Shown: positions 10,519 through 25,274 of the stretch, one piece after another
Layout of the letters: every line of letters starts with the position of its first letter
Numbering within the stretch: position 1 is the first letter of the stretch
Assembly (NCBI GenBank): GCA_020205615.1
Contig: CM035170.1
Coordinates: forward strand, 37,670,143-37,734,142
DNA: 64,000 nt
Source of the DNA: Panax quinquefolius
Taxonomy: Eukaryota > Streptophyta > Magnoliopsida > Apiales > Araliaceae
Reading direction: 5' to 3'
Notes under the pieces: model-generated
Told to the model about the DNA's origin: nothing
Databases searched by the model: none
What the model saw: the letters and a program-made list of their open reading frames with translations, nothing else
Position numbers and translations under genes: made by a program

Positions 10519-12798
10519 TGTTCTGTGTATATGTTTATATATGTGTACAATATGTGGTTAAGGGTCAACGGTTGACCAGATAAACCCTAATATTATATTA
10601 AGAACGTCAACGTTCAGTTAGAACTTACGATTAATAAGAAACCCTAAAATTTGTTCTGGAAACCCTAATTTTAGTTCCGAAAATTCAAAACCCTAATTCA
10701 GATATTGAAAACCCTAATTTGGGAATTCACATGCTAGTATAAGGTTTAAACGTTATTAATAATAACCTAATTAGGGATAACCCTAATTGATTTAGAAAAC
10801 CCTAATTTATGGATTAAAAACCCTAATTTATAATTAGGGAAAACCTAATTGTTAATTTAATAATTTTAATGTTAATTAGGAAACCTTAATCCTAATTTTC
10901 AAGTTATAAGAAATTAGAAAACCCTACTCTAATTAGGAAATCTAAATTCTAAATTAGAAAGATTATATTTCTATTTAAAACCCTAATTCGTGGGTTATAA
11001 ACCCTAATGACCAATTTTGACCCTAATTGCTAAATTAGCAATTTTAATTAGGAAATAATTATCCTAATTAGCAAGCTTGGATTATAATTAGGAAATTTTA
11101 ATATAATTAGAAAATTCTAATTATAATTTAGAAATATTAATTTTCTATTTTGAAAACCTAATTTGAAAATTCTAGAATTTATTTTTAAAACCTAAGGGTT
11201 CAAACCCTAAGGGTTCAAACCCTAAACCCTAAGGGTTAGGGCAAAAGACCATGTTGTCATTAAATTTGTGTGCAAAATGACCTTAATACCCTTATTGCAT
11301 TATTTGACTTAACTTATAAATCTAGTCCTATCTTGGGTTGGTGAGCCACCCGAGCACTACCATGAGACTTATTTGTCCAGCAATCAGCCATCTAGATCAG
11401 CCACCATACATTGCATCAAGTCATTTATATAGATTAAAAGAGAGAAAATGGTTACTTCCATTTTCATTTTTCTCCAATAACTTCTCTCTCTAAAATCCAA
11501 ACATGGTGAGTGGGAGAGAGTAAGATACAAAGCTAAGATCATGTGTTAGCACCCCAATATCAGATCACTAAGATCAGAATCAAGGATCAAAGTTAGAAAA
11601 TGTATAAACCCAAAATTTTTTGATATCAGTGATCTTATGTTATATGTTGGAATTGATTATTTAAAGTTATGTATTAAGGTGCCACTTGATGATCTGGGTT
11701 GCTATATAGTGAATCCATAACATCAAAGTGCTCGAAATAGTCTTTTTTAGAAATCTGGGAAAAGATGGAGAAATGGTCTGACAGTCATATGTCAAAGGCC
11801 TTAAATCTCTCTGTGTTAATGGTTAGGTGTGTTTTATGTTGTTGATCTGTTCTTTGTTGTTAGGGCTTGGATCTTAGACTTGAATCAAGCTCAGATCATG
11901 TGTTTATTGCAAGTTATGATCGGTCAAAGTGCGTTGACCAGGCATGACTTCTGGAAATCTGGGCAAACCAAGAAAGTATGACAGTGATATTGCAAGCCTT
12001 GATCTTGCTTGTCTTTTATGTTTTATGTCACGTTGTTGTTTTGTAGTTGTAGCATGACATAAGGACTACATGTTAAACCCTTTAGATCACCTAGGTCCAT
12101 AACAGAAACGATGTTATAGACGGTCAAACATGGGTTGACCATCATGCCAGATGAAGATTCTGGGAAACCTAGAAATCTTCAAAGGCAGTTCTTGGCATGC
12201 ACTTTGACCATCCTTTATCTGTCTTATGTGATGTTTTTGTTATGATCTAATGTTATAAAATTGTACACTGACATCAATACTACATGAATGAATCAATAAA
12301 ACACCCTAACAAAGCCGGGGACGTGGAGATTAAAAGGACCAAAGTAGCACCTACGTCTGTTCTTCATTTTCTGGAAAACCCTGAAATGAAGAACATCGTT
12401 GTTAGATTTTTTAGAGGCTCAGATCTTCTAAGTGTAAAGTTGTATGGCCATGAACTCAGTTTTTAGTTGTTGTATTACATGAGTACTACAATTATAACTC
12501 ATTAGAAAATCCATAAGCGAGATAACCCAGAATTTAGAACCGGTCAAACAAGACACTTTGTCTACTGACATGCGTTTCTAGGTTTGATGAAGAACATGTC
12601 AAGAACACCTATAGCTACGGGTCTGTCGTTATAGGGCCATTTTAGTAATTATTAATTTCCAAAAATGATTATTTTAATTAAATAAATTGAAATAAATAGT
12701 TTTTAATTATTAAAAATACAAAATAAATTCCTAAAAATTATTTTAAAGTCTGAAAATTAGTTTTTAATTATTTTGAGTATATTTCATAAATATTTAAT
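10519..12798 (+). repeat. Tandem duplication inside B 5' LTR, copy 1
   Basis: Begins near TTCTGTGTATATG and ends at ATTTAATAT, where the sequence jumps back to the beginning (TTTTGTGTATAT at 12799). The 3' LTR of B carries this block once (about 55258-57478), so the duplication arose in the 5' LTR after insertion or in its template. The 60-codon ORF at 12284-12466 recurs in copy 2 and in the 3' LTR only because the LTR does. Confidence 0.85.
10587..11245 (+). repeat. Telo-box (AACCCTAA)-rich tract in B 5' LTR
   Basis: Many copies of AACCCTAAT or AAACCCTAA, plus the reverse form TTAGGG, at irregular 15-40 bp spacing. The tract ends in a palindromic cluster of AACCCTAAGGGTT type near 11195-11240. 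The unit matches the plant telomere repeat, but the spacing shows a degenerate LTR-borne array, not a telomere. Confidence 0.75.
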
Positions 12799-14536
12799 AT
12801 GTTTTGTGTATATATTTATATATGTGTACAATGTGTGGTTAAGGGTCAAGGGTTGACCAGATAAACCCTACTCTAATTAGGAAATCTAAATTCTAAATTA
12901 CAAAGATTATATTTCTATTTAAAACCCTAATTCGTGGGTTATAAACTCTAATGACCAATTTTGACCCTAATTGCTAAATTAGCAAGTTTAATTAGGAAAT
13001 AATTACCCTAATTAGCGAGCTTGGATTAATTAGGAAATTTTAATATAATTAGAAAATTTTGAAAACCTAATTTGGAAATTCTAGAATTAATTTTTAAAAC
13101 CTAAGGGTTCAAACCCTAAACCCTAAGGGTTAGGGCAAAAGACCATGTTGCCAATAAATTTGTGTGCAAAATGACCTTAATACCCTTATTGCATTATTTG
13201 ACTTATCTTATAAATCTAGTCCTATCTTGGGTTGGTGAGCCACCCTAGCACTAGCATGAGACTTATTTGTCCAACAATCAGCCATCTAGATCGGCTAACA
13301 TGCATTGCATCAAGTCATTTGTATAGTTTAAGAGAGAGAAAATGGTTACTTCCATTTTCATTTTTCTCCAAGCACTTCTCTCTCTAAAATCCGAAAATGG
13401 GGAGTGGGAGAGAGTAAGATACAAAGCTAAGATCATGTGTTTGCATCCCAATATCAGATCACTAAGATCAGAATCAAGGATCAAAGTTAGAAAAGATATA
13501 AACCCTCAAATTTGAAATCAGTGATCTTATGTTATATGTTGTAATTGATTCTTTAAAGTTATGTATTAAGGTGTCACTTCATGATCTGGGTTGCTATATA
13601 GTGAATCCATAACATCAAAGTGCTCGAAATAGTCATTTTTAGAAATCTGGGAAAAGATGGAGAAATGGCTTGACAGTCATATGTTAGAGGCCTTAAATCT
13701 CTCTATGTTAATGGTTAGGTGTGTTTTATGTTGTAGATATGTTCTTTGTTGTTAGGGCTTGGATCTGAGACTTGAATTAAGCTCAGATCATGTGTTTATT
13801 GCAAGTTATGATCGGTTAAAGTGCGTTGACCGGGCACGACTTCTGGAAATCTGGGCAAACCCAGAAACCCAGAAAGTTTGACAGTGATAATGCATGCCTT
13901 GATCTTGCTTGTCTTTTATGTTTTATGTCACGTTGTTGTTTTGTAGTTGTAGCCTGAAATGAGGACTACATGTTAAAGCCTTTAGATCACCCAGATCCAT
14001 AACAGAAACGATGTTATAGACGGTCAAACAGGGGTTGACCATCATGCCAGATGAAGATTCTGGGAAACCCAGAAATCTTCAAAGGCAGTTCTTGGCATGC
14101 ACTTTGACTAGCCTTTATCTGTCTTATGTGATGTTGTTGTTATGATCTAATGTTATAAAATTGTACACTGACATCAATACTACATGATTGAATCAATAAA
14201 GCACCCTAACCAAATCGGGGACGTGGAGATTAAAAGGACCAAAGTAGCACCTACGTCTGTTCTTCATTTTCTGGAAAACCCAGAAATGAAGAACATCGTT
14301 GTCAGATTTTTTAGAGGCTCAGATCTTCTAAGTGTAAAGTTGTATGGCCATGAACTTAGTTTTTAGTTGTTGTATTACATGAGTACTACAATTATAACTC
14401 ATTAGAAAATCCAGAAGTGTGATAACCCAGAATCTAGAACCGGTCAAACAAGACACCTTGTCTACTGACATGCGTTTCTGTGTTTGATGAAGAATATGCC
14501 AAGAACACCTATAGCGAGGGGTCTGTCGCTATAGGG
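12799..14536 (+). repeat. Tandem duplication inside B 5' LTR, copy 2 (interrupted by X)
   Basis: Repeats copy 1 but lacks about 330 bp of the telo-box tract: AGATAAACCCTA near 12860 joins directly to CTCTAATTAGG. The remainder is on the other side of X, from 42363 to about 42531. Confidence 0.85.
12862..13135 (+). repeat. Telo-box tract, second copy, shortened
   Basis: The same AACCCTAA-type motifs and AACCCTAAGGGTT end cluster as at 10587-11245, with a ~330-bp internal deletion at an AAACCCTA microhomology. Confidence 0.7.
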
Positions 14537-14879
14537 GCCTATCGACGTCGGGATTTTTTATTTATCCATTTTCGTTACTTGTTCTTTGGTGTTCTCATGT
14601 TAGGTGAGATTTGTTTTAAAAAAACAAGTGAAAAAGGTCTGACATGTATCATGTCGACGATTGGACTGTAAGAGTCGTCAGTTGGTTTTTTAAATGGTTG
14701 TACCAACACAACCGAGAAAAGGTTTGCACATTAATCTAGTGATGTGACACTGCTAAACGGGACGGTGAAACCGAGATTCATTAGGGTCTGGGGACTTGCT
14801 TATGCAGAGGGAAGGTGTTAGGCACCCCCCGATATCCGTGTTACCACGGTGACCGCCACTTTTCAAGAAACTATTATAT

Positions 14880-14913
<34 letters not shown>

Positions 14914-15269
14914 CAATGTGCAATTATTTAGAAGTGGTGTGAGGCCTCGTTCACACCTATATACACAAGTTTGAATTTATGTAAAAAAACAGTTTTTAGC
15001 AAGATATGGCAGTAATGTTTTGTAAAAGTGGTTTTTTAAACCCTGATGCTCAATAGTAATTGAGACCTTTTACACTTCCATTTTATTAAGTGTTCGGCTT
15101 GATTGCTTTTATTTTCGAGATGCGAAGCATCTTCGATAAAATAATATACAAAATGGTGTCGAACTCCTCGTGGGTATGAAAACCATATGAGGAAATCCAG
15201 ACACCGTGAATAAATTTACAAGCTACTTACAGCTGAAAATGTCCATCACGGGAACCGAATCTTGATCCA
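14537..15269. other. Left part of insertion X, non-coding
   Basis: Contains GGGAAGGTGTTAGGCACC (~14807-14826) followed by a short GC-rich segment. Read on the minus strand, this resembles the GGTGCCTAACACCTTCCC block common near the 5' end of Tat/Athila-type elements. Also a GT microsatellite. No protein homology is seen. Confidence 0.45.
14882..14910. repeat. (GT)n microsatellite
   Basis: About 14 GT units within the left part of X. Confidence 0.9.
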
Positions 15270-15272
15270 GTA

Positions 15273-15735
15273 CACTACACCAAAAATGGCCTCTAGTGAA
15301 GGACAAATCCTTCACTAGAGGCCCTATATCACTCACAAGTGATTTATTGCGAAGAAATATTTCCTTCACATGAGTGCTCACATTAGACCTCCTCGCAATT
15401 AGGTATCCTTCGCTATGTAGTAACTAAATATTTTTTGTGAATAACTTTTTTATTCACAATTTGTATTTAGTAATTGAATATTGTTATTTAGTGAAAGATT
15501 GGTTTCCTTCACAAATAATATTTGAAGGACTATTTAAAATTAGTGAATAACTGTTTCCCTCACAAATAATATATTGTGAAGAACAAATTTATTTAACGAG
15601 AGAAAATTTTCCTTCACTAATTATAAATTGAGAATGTATCTTCAAATTAGTGAGGGAAATATTCCTTCATTGATGATTAACTAATTAACTAGAAAAGATT
15701 TAGTGAGGAAAATAATCCTTCATTAAAATACATTT
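15273..15735. repeat. CACTA1 left terminus with CCTTCAC subterminal motifs
   Basis: Terminal inverted repeat, then about fifteen short motifs of the type CCTTCAC(T/A) or GTGAAGG in both orientations, with ATATTTCC and TTAGTGA strings between them. This is the expected landing zone for the regulatory transposase protein of a CACTA system. Confidence 0.8.
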
Positions 15736-15915
15736 CTCAAGTAAAATCCTTCACAAATTATAAATTTGTAAAAAAAAAATTAATTGATAAATAATCAAAA
15801 TTCATTGCAAATTATAATTAATTTTCAAATCACTAATTTATATTTATTATTATTATTGTTATTATTATTATTATTATTATTAAATTTAATATTTCAACAT
15901 AATATTAATGCCATA
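15736..15915. other. AT-rich spacer in CACTA1
   Basis: Includes a (TTA)n run near 15841-15885. Nothing coding is seen. Confidence 0.6.
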
Positions 15916-15917
15916 CT

Positions 15918-17450
<1,533 letters not shown>

Positions 17451-18107
17451 ACATATGTAAGACCCCGAATTTTATTAAATAAAAGTATTCAATTGTTCTT
17501 ATAATTACTATTCAGTAAATGGTTAAATTGATAAAAGGTTAAAGTTAAGGGTGATATATGAAAAAAAAAATTCAAAATAAGCAAGTGGTTATAAAATATT
17601 CATTGTTATCGGGGAATATTCGTTTGGTCGTGGAATATTCTTTCTGCCGGAGAATATTCATACGACGGCGCAGCCATTTGTGGGCCCCATAACGAATAAA
17701 TGGCGGATGAAGAAAACGACAAATTTGAGTTTTTACAAATAACGGTGTAGTTATTTACAGATTAACCTTTGTTGGAATACCCGATGGTTAAAATCTGATG
17801 TCTGGCGTTATTACCTGATAGCACACGTGTATTATTGCAGTATTTTGAATTATTGATCCTTACGTAAGAAGGAACTACTCAATAATTATTACTGATGATA
17901 ATTCTTATTCAATATTTTATTTTATTGATTCAATAATTATTTGCATTGATATTTTATATTATTGTTGCTTTCAATAATTGTCCTTTACCACATCATCTCC
18001 ATTATCGATCGATAATTCATATTATTTGGAATAATATTATTAGATAGCATTATTGGCGATGTCTAGAAAGTTACATCGAGGAGAGAGTTTGGTCACCTAA
18101 TTAATTG

Positions 18108-18133
18108 CTTGATGAAGGAGAAATCCTTATCGG
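18108..18133 (+). repeat. Conserved U3 hairpin with GAAA loop (D LTR 1)
   Basis: A stem of the AGGA-GAAA-TCCT type, extended here to TTGATGAAGGA / TCCTTATCGG with mismatches. It lies upstream of TATA and right after the conserved GTTTGGTCACCTAA string. Confidence 0.6.
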
Positions 18134-18854
18134 AAAGCCCCCTCTTTCCTGGGAACTGCCTGGTTGTCATTATTGTGATTCTATAATATTATTTGTGAAT
18201 AATTAATTATTGATTTATATAATAAGGAAATATTTATTTGATGTGGATATAAATGATGGATTTATTTATGTGGTTATAAATGAAGGAATTAATGTTGAGG
18301 TATTTTATCAGTATTTTGTCGGATTGGAGGTATTAAAAGATGGATATATTCTACAAACTTTATTGTGTGAGTTATAATTTTAATCCGACCGTTAGATCGT
18401 TGTAATTTTTGGATATGTTATACATATATGAGTAGAATATAAGTCCACAAATTTTGAACCGTTAAAAATTAACGCATGATTTGTTATGAATTTTAAAAGG
18501 TGTTGAAATGGTGTTTAAAATCATCAGTTTGTGGATTTCGGATATTTTAGGTCTGGAATTTGGAAAAACTCAAAGCCGCAAAGTTGTAGAGAATTGATTT
18601 CAAGTAGAATGGACATAAAATTGTATTTTTACGACGATAAGGGCTATTTTCTATGAATTGTTGAAGTTTCGGAAAATAAAATGATTTTTATTAAATTTAT
18701 GGGTGGGACACACTTTGGTTGGTGTCAATAACATGTGGGCTGCTGAAATTTTCAGAATTGAGGGGCTGATGACTTTCAAAGCATGCGTTGAAAGAATGAA
18801 AATAAATAATAATATTTTATTATTTTAGTCTCATTTGGCGTTCTAGCATTTTCC

Positions 18855-18863
18855 TATAAATAG
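18855..18863 (+). promoter_or_regulatory. TATA box, D LTR 1
   Basis: TATAAATAG, about 1.4 kb into the LTR. Equivalent sites are at 24131-24139, 29386-29394 and 34643-34651 in the other three LTRs. Confidence 0.7.
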
Positions 18864-20009
18864 AAGCTTATGTTAGAATTGAAAATCACACCAGAAACAA
18901 GTTTTCTTTCTCTCTATATTATCAAGCATATTTTTTAGAGTATTTAGATACTTTGAGAGTTGCTATTTAGTAGAAGTTTCCTCGATTTTTTTCATCCAAT
19001 CGGAAATCTTGCTCTCTTGAGGTAAAGGGATTTTAAGGGTTATTATGTTTTTCATGTTCAGTACTTTTTTTTAGACCTTGAAAAATTCTAGAAAAATTTG
19101 AAATGATAATTTGATGAGTTTTATTGATTGTGTCCAAAAATGGCGATTTTTGGATGTATAGATTAAGAGTTATGAATTTTACGGGAAAATACTATTTTAA
19201 AAGAAAACCCTTATAACTCCTTGTGGTTAACTCCAAAATTGATGAAATATTTATTGAAAGTATATCCATATAATTTCAGTATACTCTGTGAATTTCAGAA
19301 TTTTTGGATAAAAATACAATTTATGATAAATGTCTAAATATTCGGCAATTTTGGCCATATGAAAAATAGTAAACAAATTTTAAAAATTCTGAGAAAAATA
19401 TATGTTCAATATGGGACTATATTCTGCTAAATCTCAGAAAAAAAATATTTTTGGATTTGATTTGGTATTTTTCATGAAAATGGACTAGTTATGAGTAAAT
19501 GAATTAAATATGTTATGTGAAGTAAGAAAATTGGAAAATAGGATTTTATGGCTTGAGAATCTATATATGAGGTATATCTGATTTTTGATGAGGGTTTTGG
19601 TTATTGGTGATGAAATCTTATGAGTTTGGCATTTTAGGATGATTAAATGCATTATTTAGTAAAGTGTAAACAATTAAAATAAATTGTTTATAAGTTTAAG
19701 AAATGTTATTTCAATATCATTATTATCTTAGAAATATTGGTATGGATTTTATTGTGGAATTTTTACCTTTTTTTGTCGGGGGTTTACTATTCACGTTCTT
19801 ATCTTATTCACGAGTTCTTATTCACGAGTTCTATTCATGAATTACTATTCTTATTCATGAATTACTATTCATGGGTACTATTCACGACAAAATTGGTTTC
19901 TTTTCTAACCAAATTATAGTTGATTTATGAATATTACTCTTGAGATTAAAACTATATGTTGATCATATTATTTTTATTATCATATATATAACATTTTATA
20001 ACCCTAATG

Positions 20010-20545
20010 ATGATATTTCTCTTTGACTTGAGTGTAAAGATGGGTAGATTTTTGGTATGATCATGACTATGGGTTCTCTTTGGCGATGGTGCAAAGTTGA
20101 ATTGTTATTTGGTATGATCATGACCATTGAATTTATAATTGAATATCTTTAGCTTAAGTGCAAAGGTGAAATGATCAACATGGTTATAATTATTGTTTAT
20201 ATAAATTACGAAATGATTATATATTTCTTTGAGATAATAATATATTTGCACTGTAGTGCAAATATGAGCTGTTGATGAATATATTTGCTGTAGTGCAAAT
20301 ATAGTGATGAAATATGAGCTGATTGAGGAATATCTTTGGCTGTAGTGCAAAGATGAATTGTTGATGAATATCTTTGGCCGTAGTCTGAAGATGACATGTT
20401 GTTGAATATCTTTGGCGATGGTCTGAAGATGAGCTATTGATGAATAACTTTGGTATTTGGTGATCTGAATGAATATCTTTGGTAGTAGTGCGAAGATGAA
20501 TTTATTAGTATGATTATGAGCATGAAATGTGATTTGGTATAACCA
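20010..20545 (+). repeat. Hairpin array 2, D LTR 1
   Basis: Units of about 46 bp: a hairpin with loop GGC(C/T)GTAGTGC, then a GTTGATGAAT-like spacer. At 20243-20265 the arms extend to ATATTTGCACT / AGTGCAAATAT, an almost perfect inverted repeat. It overlaps the 172-codon minus ORF at 20105-20623, which is only a repeat translation. Confidence 0.8.
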
Positions 20546-21615
20546 TGATCTTTGATGTTTTGAGGTAAAGACAGTGTGATGAAAATTATCTTCGATCTGG
20601 ATGAGAAGAGAATTTAGAATCACAATTATGATTATGAGTTATTCATATGATTGTGGACCGAGAAGCTGTTGATTGATGTTCTGAGGATAAAACATTGTTG
20701 GTGGATTTTTAACATGGAGAAGATAATAGACTTTATAGGTATTTGACTCTTCTAATGGATTGCTCGTTCATTTGCAACTATGGTTGAAATTTTATCATCT
20801 ACCGTATATTTCTAAATCTACGATTTATTATTGATGAAGGCTATTGATAATTTAATTATCTTTAGTCATGATATTCTTTCTTGAAAGCTAGTTGTGCTCA
20901 CCCTTTTGCTTCATAATTCCTTTTCGGGTAATAAGAGTGTAGGTATTTGGGTGGCCGGCGGAGTATGAGGGAATAGAGCGGTGGTCATCATTTAGTAGTT
21001 ATATTTGGTGAATCAACTAGGGTGAGGCGAACCCAACGTTGGAAGGGTGTTTTGCCACTATCATACAAGATGTCTAATGACATACTGACCTCGTGTCATC
21101 ATAAAGGCGAGGTTGTGCTCATCCACTTCTTGAGTATATTCTGAGCACTACTATATAATCTTGGTGTTTGTTTGAGTATAATTCTCGATTAGAGATAGTG
21201 GAGATAATGATATCTCGAGAAGACTCACCATTGGGAAGAATATGATAGTAATCTTCTCGTTTTTTCTTTGGGGGTCTATTAAATTGACGAGGATAATTAC
21301 GTGGCCATATGATATCTATCATAATAACCTAGAAGCATGGCCTCCCGTATACGAAGGTTTCCTTGAGCACTTCCCAAAGATTCTAATTTCTAAAATAATT
21401 TTTGACTATACCTTTATGTAAGGTGTCATTGTGACGTCTTATCGAGGTTGGGATGAGAGTCGCGGTTGGTATATATTTGTATCAAACTCACGACATATGT
21501 GTTGTTGTATTTTACCACGACAATTGTTGTAATAAAGTTGTAGTTATTTTACGTACCATGTATTTGGCGACTCGAGAATAGGTTGGATGGAATGGACTAT
21601 TTTGGGGTTGTCACA

Positions 21616-22722
21616 TTTAGTATCGAGCTTAGGGATATGGTCTCTGGCGGAGATCGGGGAATATAACTAGGAGGAGAGATGAGTAAATCCTTCAGCTAGT
21701 GTGTCTACCTAAGCTTATTTGTTGGTCGGTCATAATATCGGGATATTATGTGATATATTAATTTGTTTAATTAACCCTTGTTTTATGGCGGTATTTGAGA
21801 ATGGCTGCTTTGAGAATGTTAATAATGGAGTGAATGAGACCGTGGGGATACCTCTAATCACCAACCAGGATAATGTGATGTCGGCGAAGAAGGAATTAGA
21901 GAAATCTTGTGGTGAGTGAAGAATTGATAGTTGCACGAGATGGTCGCATGAGGTAGCGGTGAGAGTGAGGAAGAAGAGGAAGAAGAGGTACACGAGGAGA
22001 ATTTATTAGAGGTATTATATGATCAAAATGTAGAATTGCAAAATCGTATTCATGAGTTAGAAGAAGCGAAATTTGAAGAAACGACGATGGTCGTGGAACA
22101 AAAGGATCAACAATTCAAGCATGTTACCCGATATGTGATGCTTGAGCGAAGCATTCTTTGGCGAGTATAAGATGATAAAGATGGAATCTGGTGAAAGAAG
22201 AAAAAAGCTGAGCAGTGAGAATAAGTGATGCGTGGGCAAAAAGCCATACGACACGTGGATATTGTGGAAAGAGATGTCAGATCTAAGAAGGCTAAAATAG
22301 ATGATATGAATTTCTCTTTTGGAAAGCAATTGGGAGAACCCGACATCGAGTTTTGAATTACCTGCACATAGTGGTCGACTGAATTCGATATGGATCGAAG
22401 ATTGATGATTGAGATCATGAATCGAGAGTCTGATGAGGCGGTTGAGGGAGGAATATGCCCTATAGAAAAGTATATTCAACGGTAGTGATGGCGCCAAATC
22501 TTTGCCCCAGACAAGTCAAAGCCCAGGGTAGTTCGAGGGATGGCGGTTGTCGTGACTTCCCAACAAGTGAAGAACCCGAATGAAGTTATCACGGGAGATG
22601 AAGCGATGGAGAAATCATGATGATGACCGGGAGATAGAATACGAAATGAAAGCAAGGTATTCTCAACTTTTGAAATACAGTGCACGTAAATTTTGGGGAC
22701 GAAATTTCATAAGGAGGGAGAT
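21616..22722 (+). other. Element D, interior 1, with gag-start remnant
   Basis: Opens with a degenerate primer site (TTAGTATCGAGC) and closes with polypurine tract AAGGAGGGAGA (22711-22721). A reading from 21785 has NETVGIPLITNQDNV, which parallels NEAHETVESPTINNQDN in the gag of element C, so the gag N-terminus is shared. Further on, a coiled-coil-like stretch and KSKPRVVRGMAVV-type readings survive in shifting frames. No zinc knuckle, protease, RT or integrase motif is seen. Minus-strand ORFs of up to 146 codons here are antisense shadows. Confidence 0.75.
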
Positions 22723-23371
22723 TGTAAGACCCGAATTTTATGAAATAAAAGTATTCAATTTTTCTTATAATTACTATTAGGTAAATGGTTAAATTGATAA
22801 AAGGTTAAAGTTAAGGGTGATATATGAATTTTTTTTCAAAATAAGCAAGTGGTTATAAAATATTCATTGTTGTCGGGGAATATTAGTTTTGGTGGTGGAA
22901 TATTCTTTACGTAGGAGAATATTAAATGATGACAGTATGTATGACCATTTTGTGGGCCCCATGTGAATAAGCGTCGGATGAAGAAAATGACAAAATTGAG
23001 TTTTTATAAATAACGGCGTAGTTATTCACAGATTAACCTTTGTTGGAATACCGGTGGTTAAAATCTGATGTCTGGCGTTATTGCGTGCGATAGTAGCATA
23101 CGTATTGCGCGGTATTTTTGAATTATTGATTCTTACGTAAGAAGGCACTACTCGATAATTATTACGATAATTCTTATTCAATATTTTATTTTATTGATTG
23201 ATAATTCTTTGCGTTGATATTTTATATTATTGTTGTTTGATAATTGTCAACTGCATGATATCTCCATTATCGGATCAATAATTCATATTATTTGAATAAT
23301 ATTATTAGATAGCATTATTGGCAATGTCTAGAAAGTTACATCGAGGAGAGGTTTGGTCACCTAATTTTTGC

Positions 23372-23395
23372 CCGATGAGGAGAAATCCTTATCGG
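23372..23395 (+). repeat. Conserved U3 hairpin with GAAA loop (D LTR 2)
   Basis: CCGATGAGGA, GAAA, TCCTTATCGG: nine of ten pairs form (one G opposite T). The element C version has CCAAT...ATTGG arms instead, so paired positions changed together. Confidence 0.7.
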
Positions 23396-25274
23396 AAAGC
23401 CCCTCTTTCAGGAGGAGCTGCTGGTTGTCATTATTGTGATTACATAATATTATTTGTGAATAATTAATTATTGATTTATATGATAAGGAAATATTTATTT
23501 GATGTGGATATAAATGATGATATATTTATTTATGTGGTTATAAATGAAGGAATTAATGTTGAGGTGTTTTATCGATATTTTGTCGGATTGGAGGTATTAA
23601 AAGAGATCAAATCGATTGTTCTTAAAGCTTTATTGTGTGAGTTATAATTTTAATCAAATAGTTGGATCGTTGTAATTTTTGGATATGTTATACATATATA
23701 AGTTGAATATATGTCCACAAATTTTGAAGCAGATTTAAAAATTAATATGATTTGTTATGAATTTTAAAAGGTGTTGAAGCGGTGTTTAAAATCATCGGTT
23801 TGTGGATTTTGGATATTTTTGGTTTGGAATTTGGAAAACTTTCTTAGCGCAAAGTTGTAGAGAATTCGATTTAGGTAGAATGGACATAAAATTCAGTATT
23901 TTTACGATAGCGGGCTATTTTCTATGAATTGTTGAAGTTTTGGAAAAATAAAATATTTTTTTATTAAATTTATGGGTGGGACCCACTTTGGTTTTTATGA
24001 TAACATGTGGCTGCTGAATTTTTTCAGAATGAATGGGTGGCTCTTTTCAATTGAAGCATGCGTTGAAAGAATGAAAATAAATAATAATATTTTATTATTT
24101 TAGTCTCCTTTTGGCGTTCTAGCATTTTTCTATAAATAGGTGCTTATGTTAGAATTGAAAATCACACGAAGAAACAAGTTTTTTTTTCTCTCTATATTAT
24201 CAAGCATATTTTTGTGAGTATTTAGATACTTTGAGAGTTGCTTTATTTAGTAGAAGTTTCCTTGATATTTTTATATCAGATTTTCATCGAAATCTCTTTC
24301 TTTTGAGGTAAGGGATTTTAAGGGTTATTATGTTTTTCGGTTTCGTACTTCTTTCGACCTTTCAGAAAATTCTAGAAAAATTTGAAATGATATTTTGATG
24401 AGTTTTATTGATTGTGTGTCCAAAAATGGCGATTTTTGGATGTATAGATTAAGAGTTATGAATTTTATGGAAAATACTATTTTAAAAGTAACAACTTATA
24501 ACTCCTTGTGGTTAACTCAAAATTGATGAAATTTTATTGAAAGTACATCTATATAATATCAATTATACTCTGTGAATTCGAGAATTTTTGGATAAAAGTA
24601 CAATTTATGATAAATGTCTAAATATTAGCAATTTTGGCCGTATGAAAAATAGTAAATGAATTTTAAAATTTCGAGAAAAATATATATTCAATATGGGACT
24701 ATATTACGCTAAATCTCGGAAAAGAAAATTTTTGGGGCTGATTTGGTATTTTTCATGAAAATGGACTAGTTATGAGTAAATGAATTAAATATGTTATGTG
24801 AAGTAAGAAAATTGGAAAATAAGATTTTATGGCTTGAGAATCCTATATGAGGTATATCTGATTTTGATGAGGGTTTTGGTTATTGGTGATGAAATCTTAT
24901 GAGTTTGGCATTTTAGGATGATTAAATGCATTATTTAGTAAAGTGTAAACAATTAAAATAAATTGTTTATAAGTTTAAGAAATGTTATTTCAATATCATT
25001 ATCTTAGAAATATTGGTATGGATTTTATTGTGGAATTTCTACCTTTTTTTTTTGGGGTTAGTTATTATTCATGAGTTCTTATTCACGAGTTCTTATTCAT
25101 GAATTCTTATTCACGAATTACTATTCATGGGTACTATTCACGTAACAAAATTGGTTTCTTTTTCTAACCAAATTATAGTTGATTTATGAATATTACTCTT
25201 GAGATTAAAACTATATGTTTTGATCATATTATTTTTATTATCATATATAACATTTTATAACCCTAATGATGATA

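Larger units (their letters stand above)
10335..14536 (+). repeat. Element B 5' LTR, first piece (with tandem duplication)
   Basis: Holds the LTR start, a telo-box-rich part, and a block that is present twice in tandem (copy 1 about 10519-12798, copy 2 from 12799). Its last eight bases, CTATAGGG, are the duplication made by insertion X. The single-copy 3' LTR at 55073-58942 confirms the order. Confidence 0.85.
17456..21615 (+). repeat. Element D, LTR 1
   Basis: 4,160 bp. Blocks in order: shared start with AAGGTTAAAGTTAAGG; three GGAATATTC motifs (~17608-17665); a GAAA-loop hairpin at 18108-18133; TATA box 18855-18863; TTACTATTCACGAG-type minisatellite 19783-19890; hairpin array 20010-20545; GTGCTCACCC at 20893; end block shared with element 1 and C (GGCGACTCGAGAATAGG). 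Confidence 0.93.

Noticed and set aside
10587..11245. A real interstitial telomere
   Set aside because: Motifs are irregularly spaced, mixed in orientation and copied with the LTR, so they are an LTR feature.
12284..12466. 60-codon ORF (MNESIKHPN...) found three times (12284, 14184, 56962)
   Set aside because: It recurs because the LTR segment recurs. Most differences between the three copies change an amino acid, giving no sign of protein-level selection, and no start context or homology supports it.
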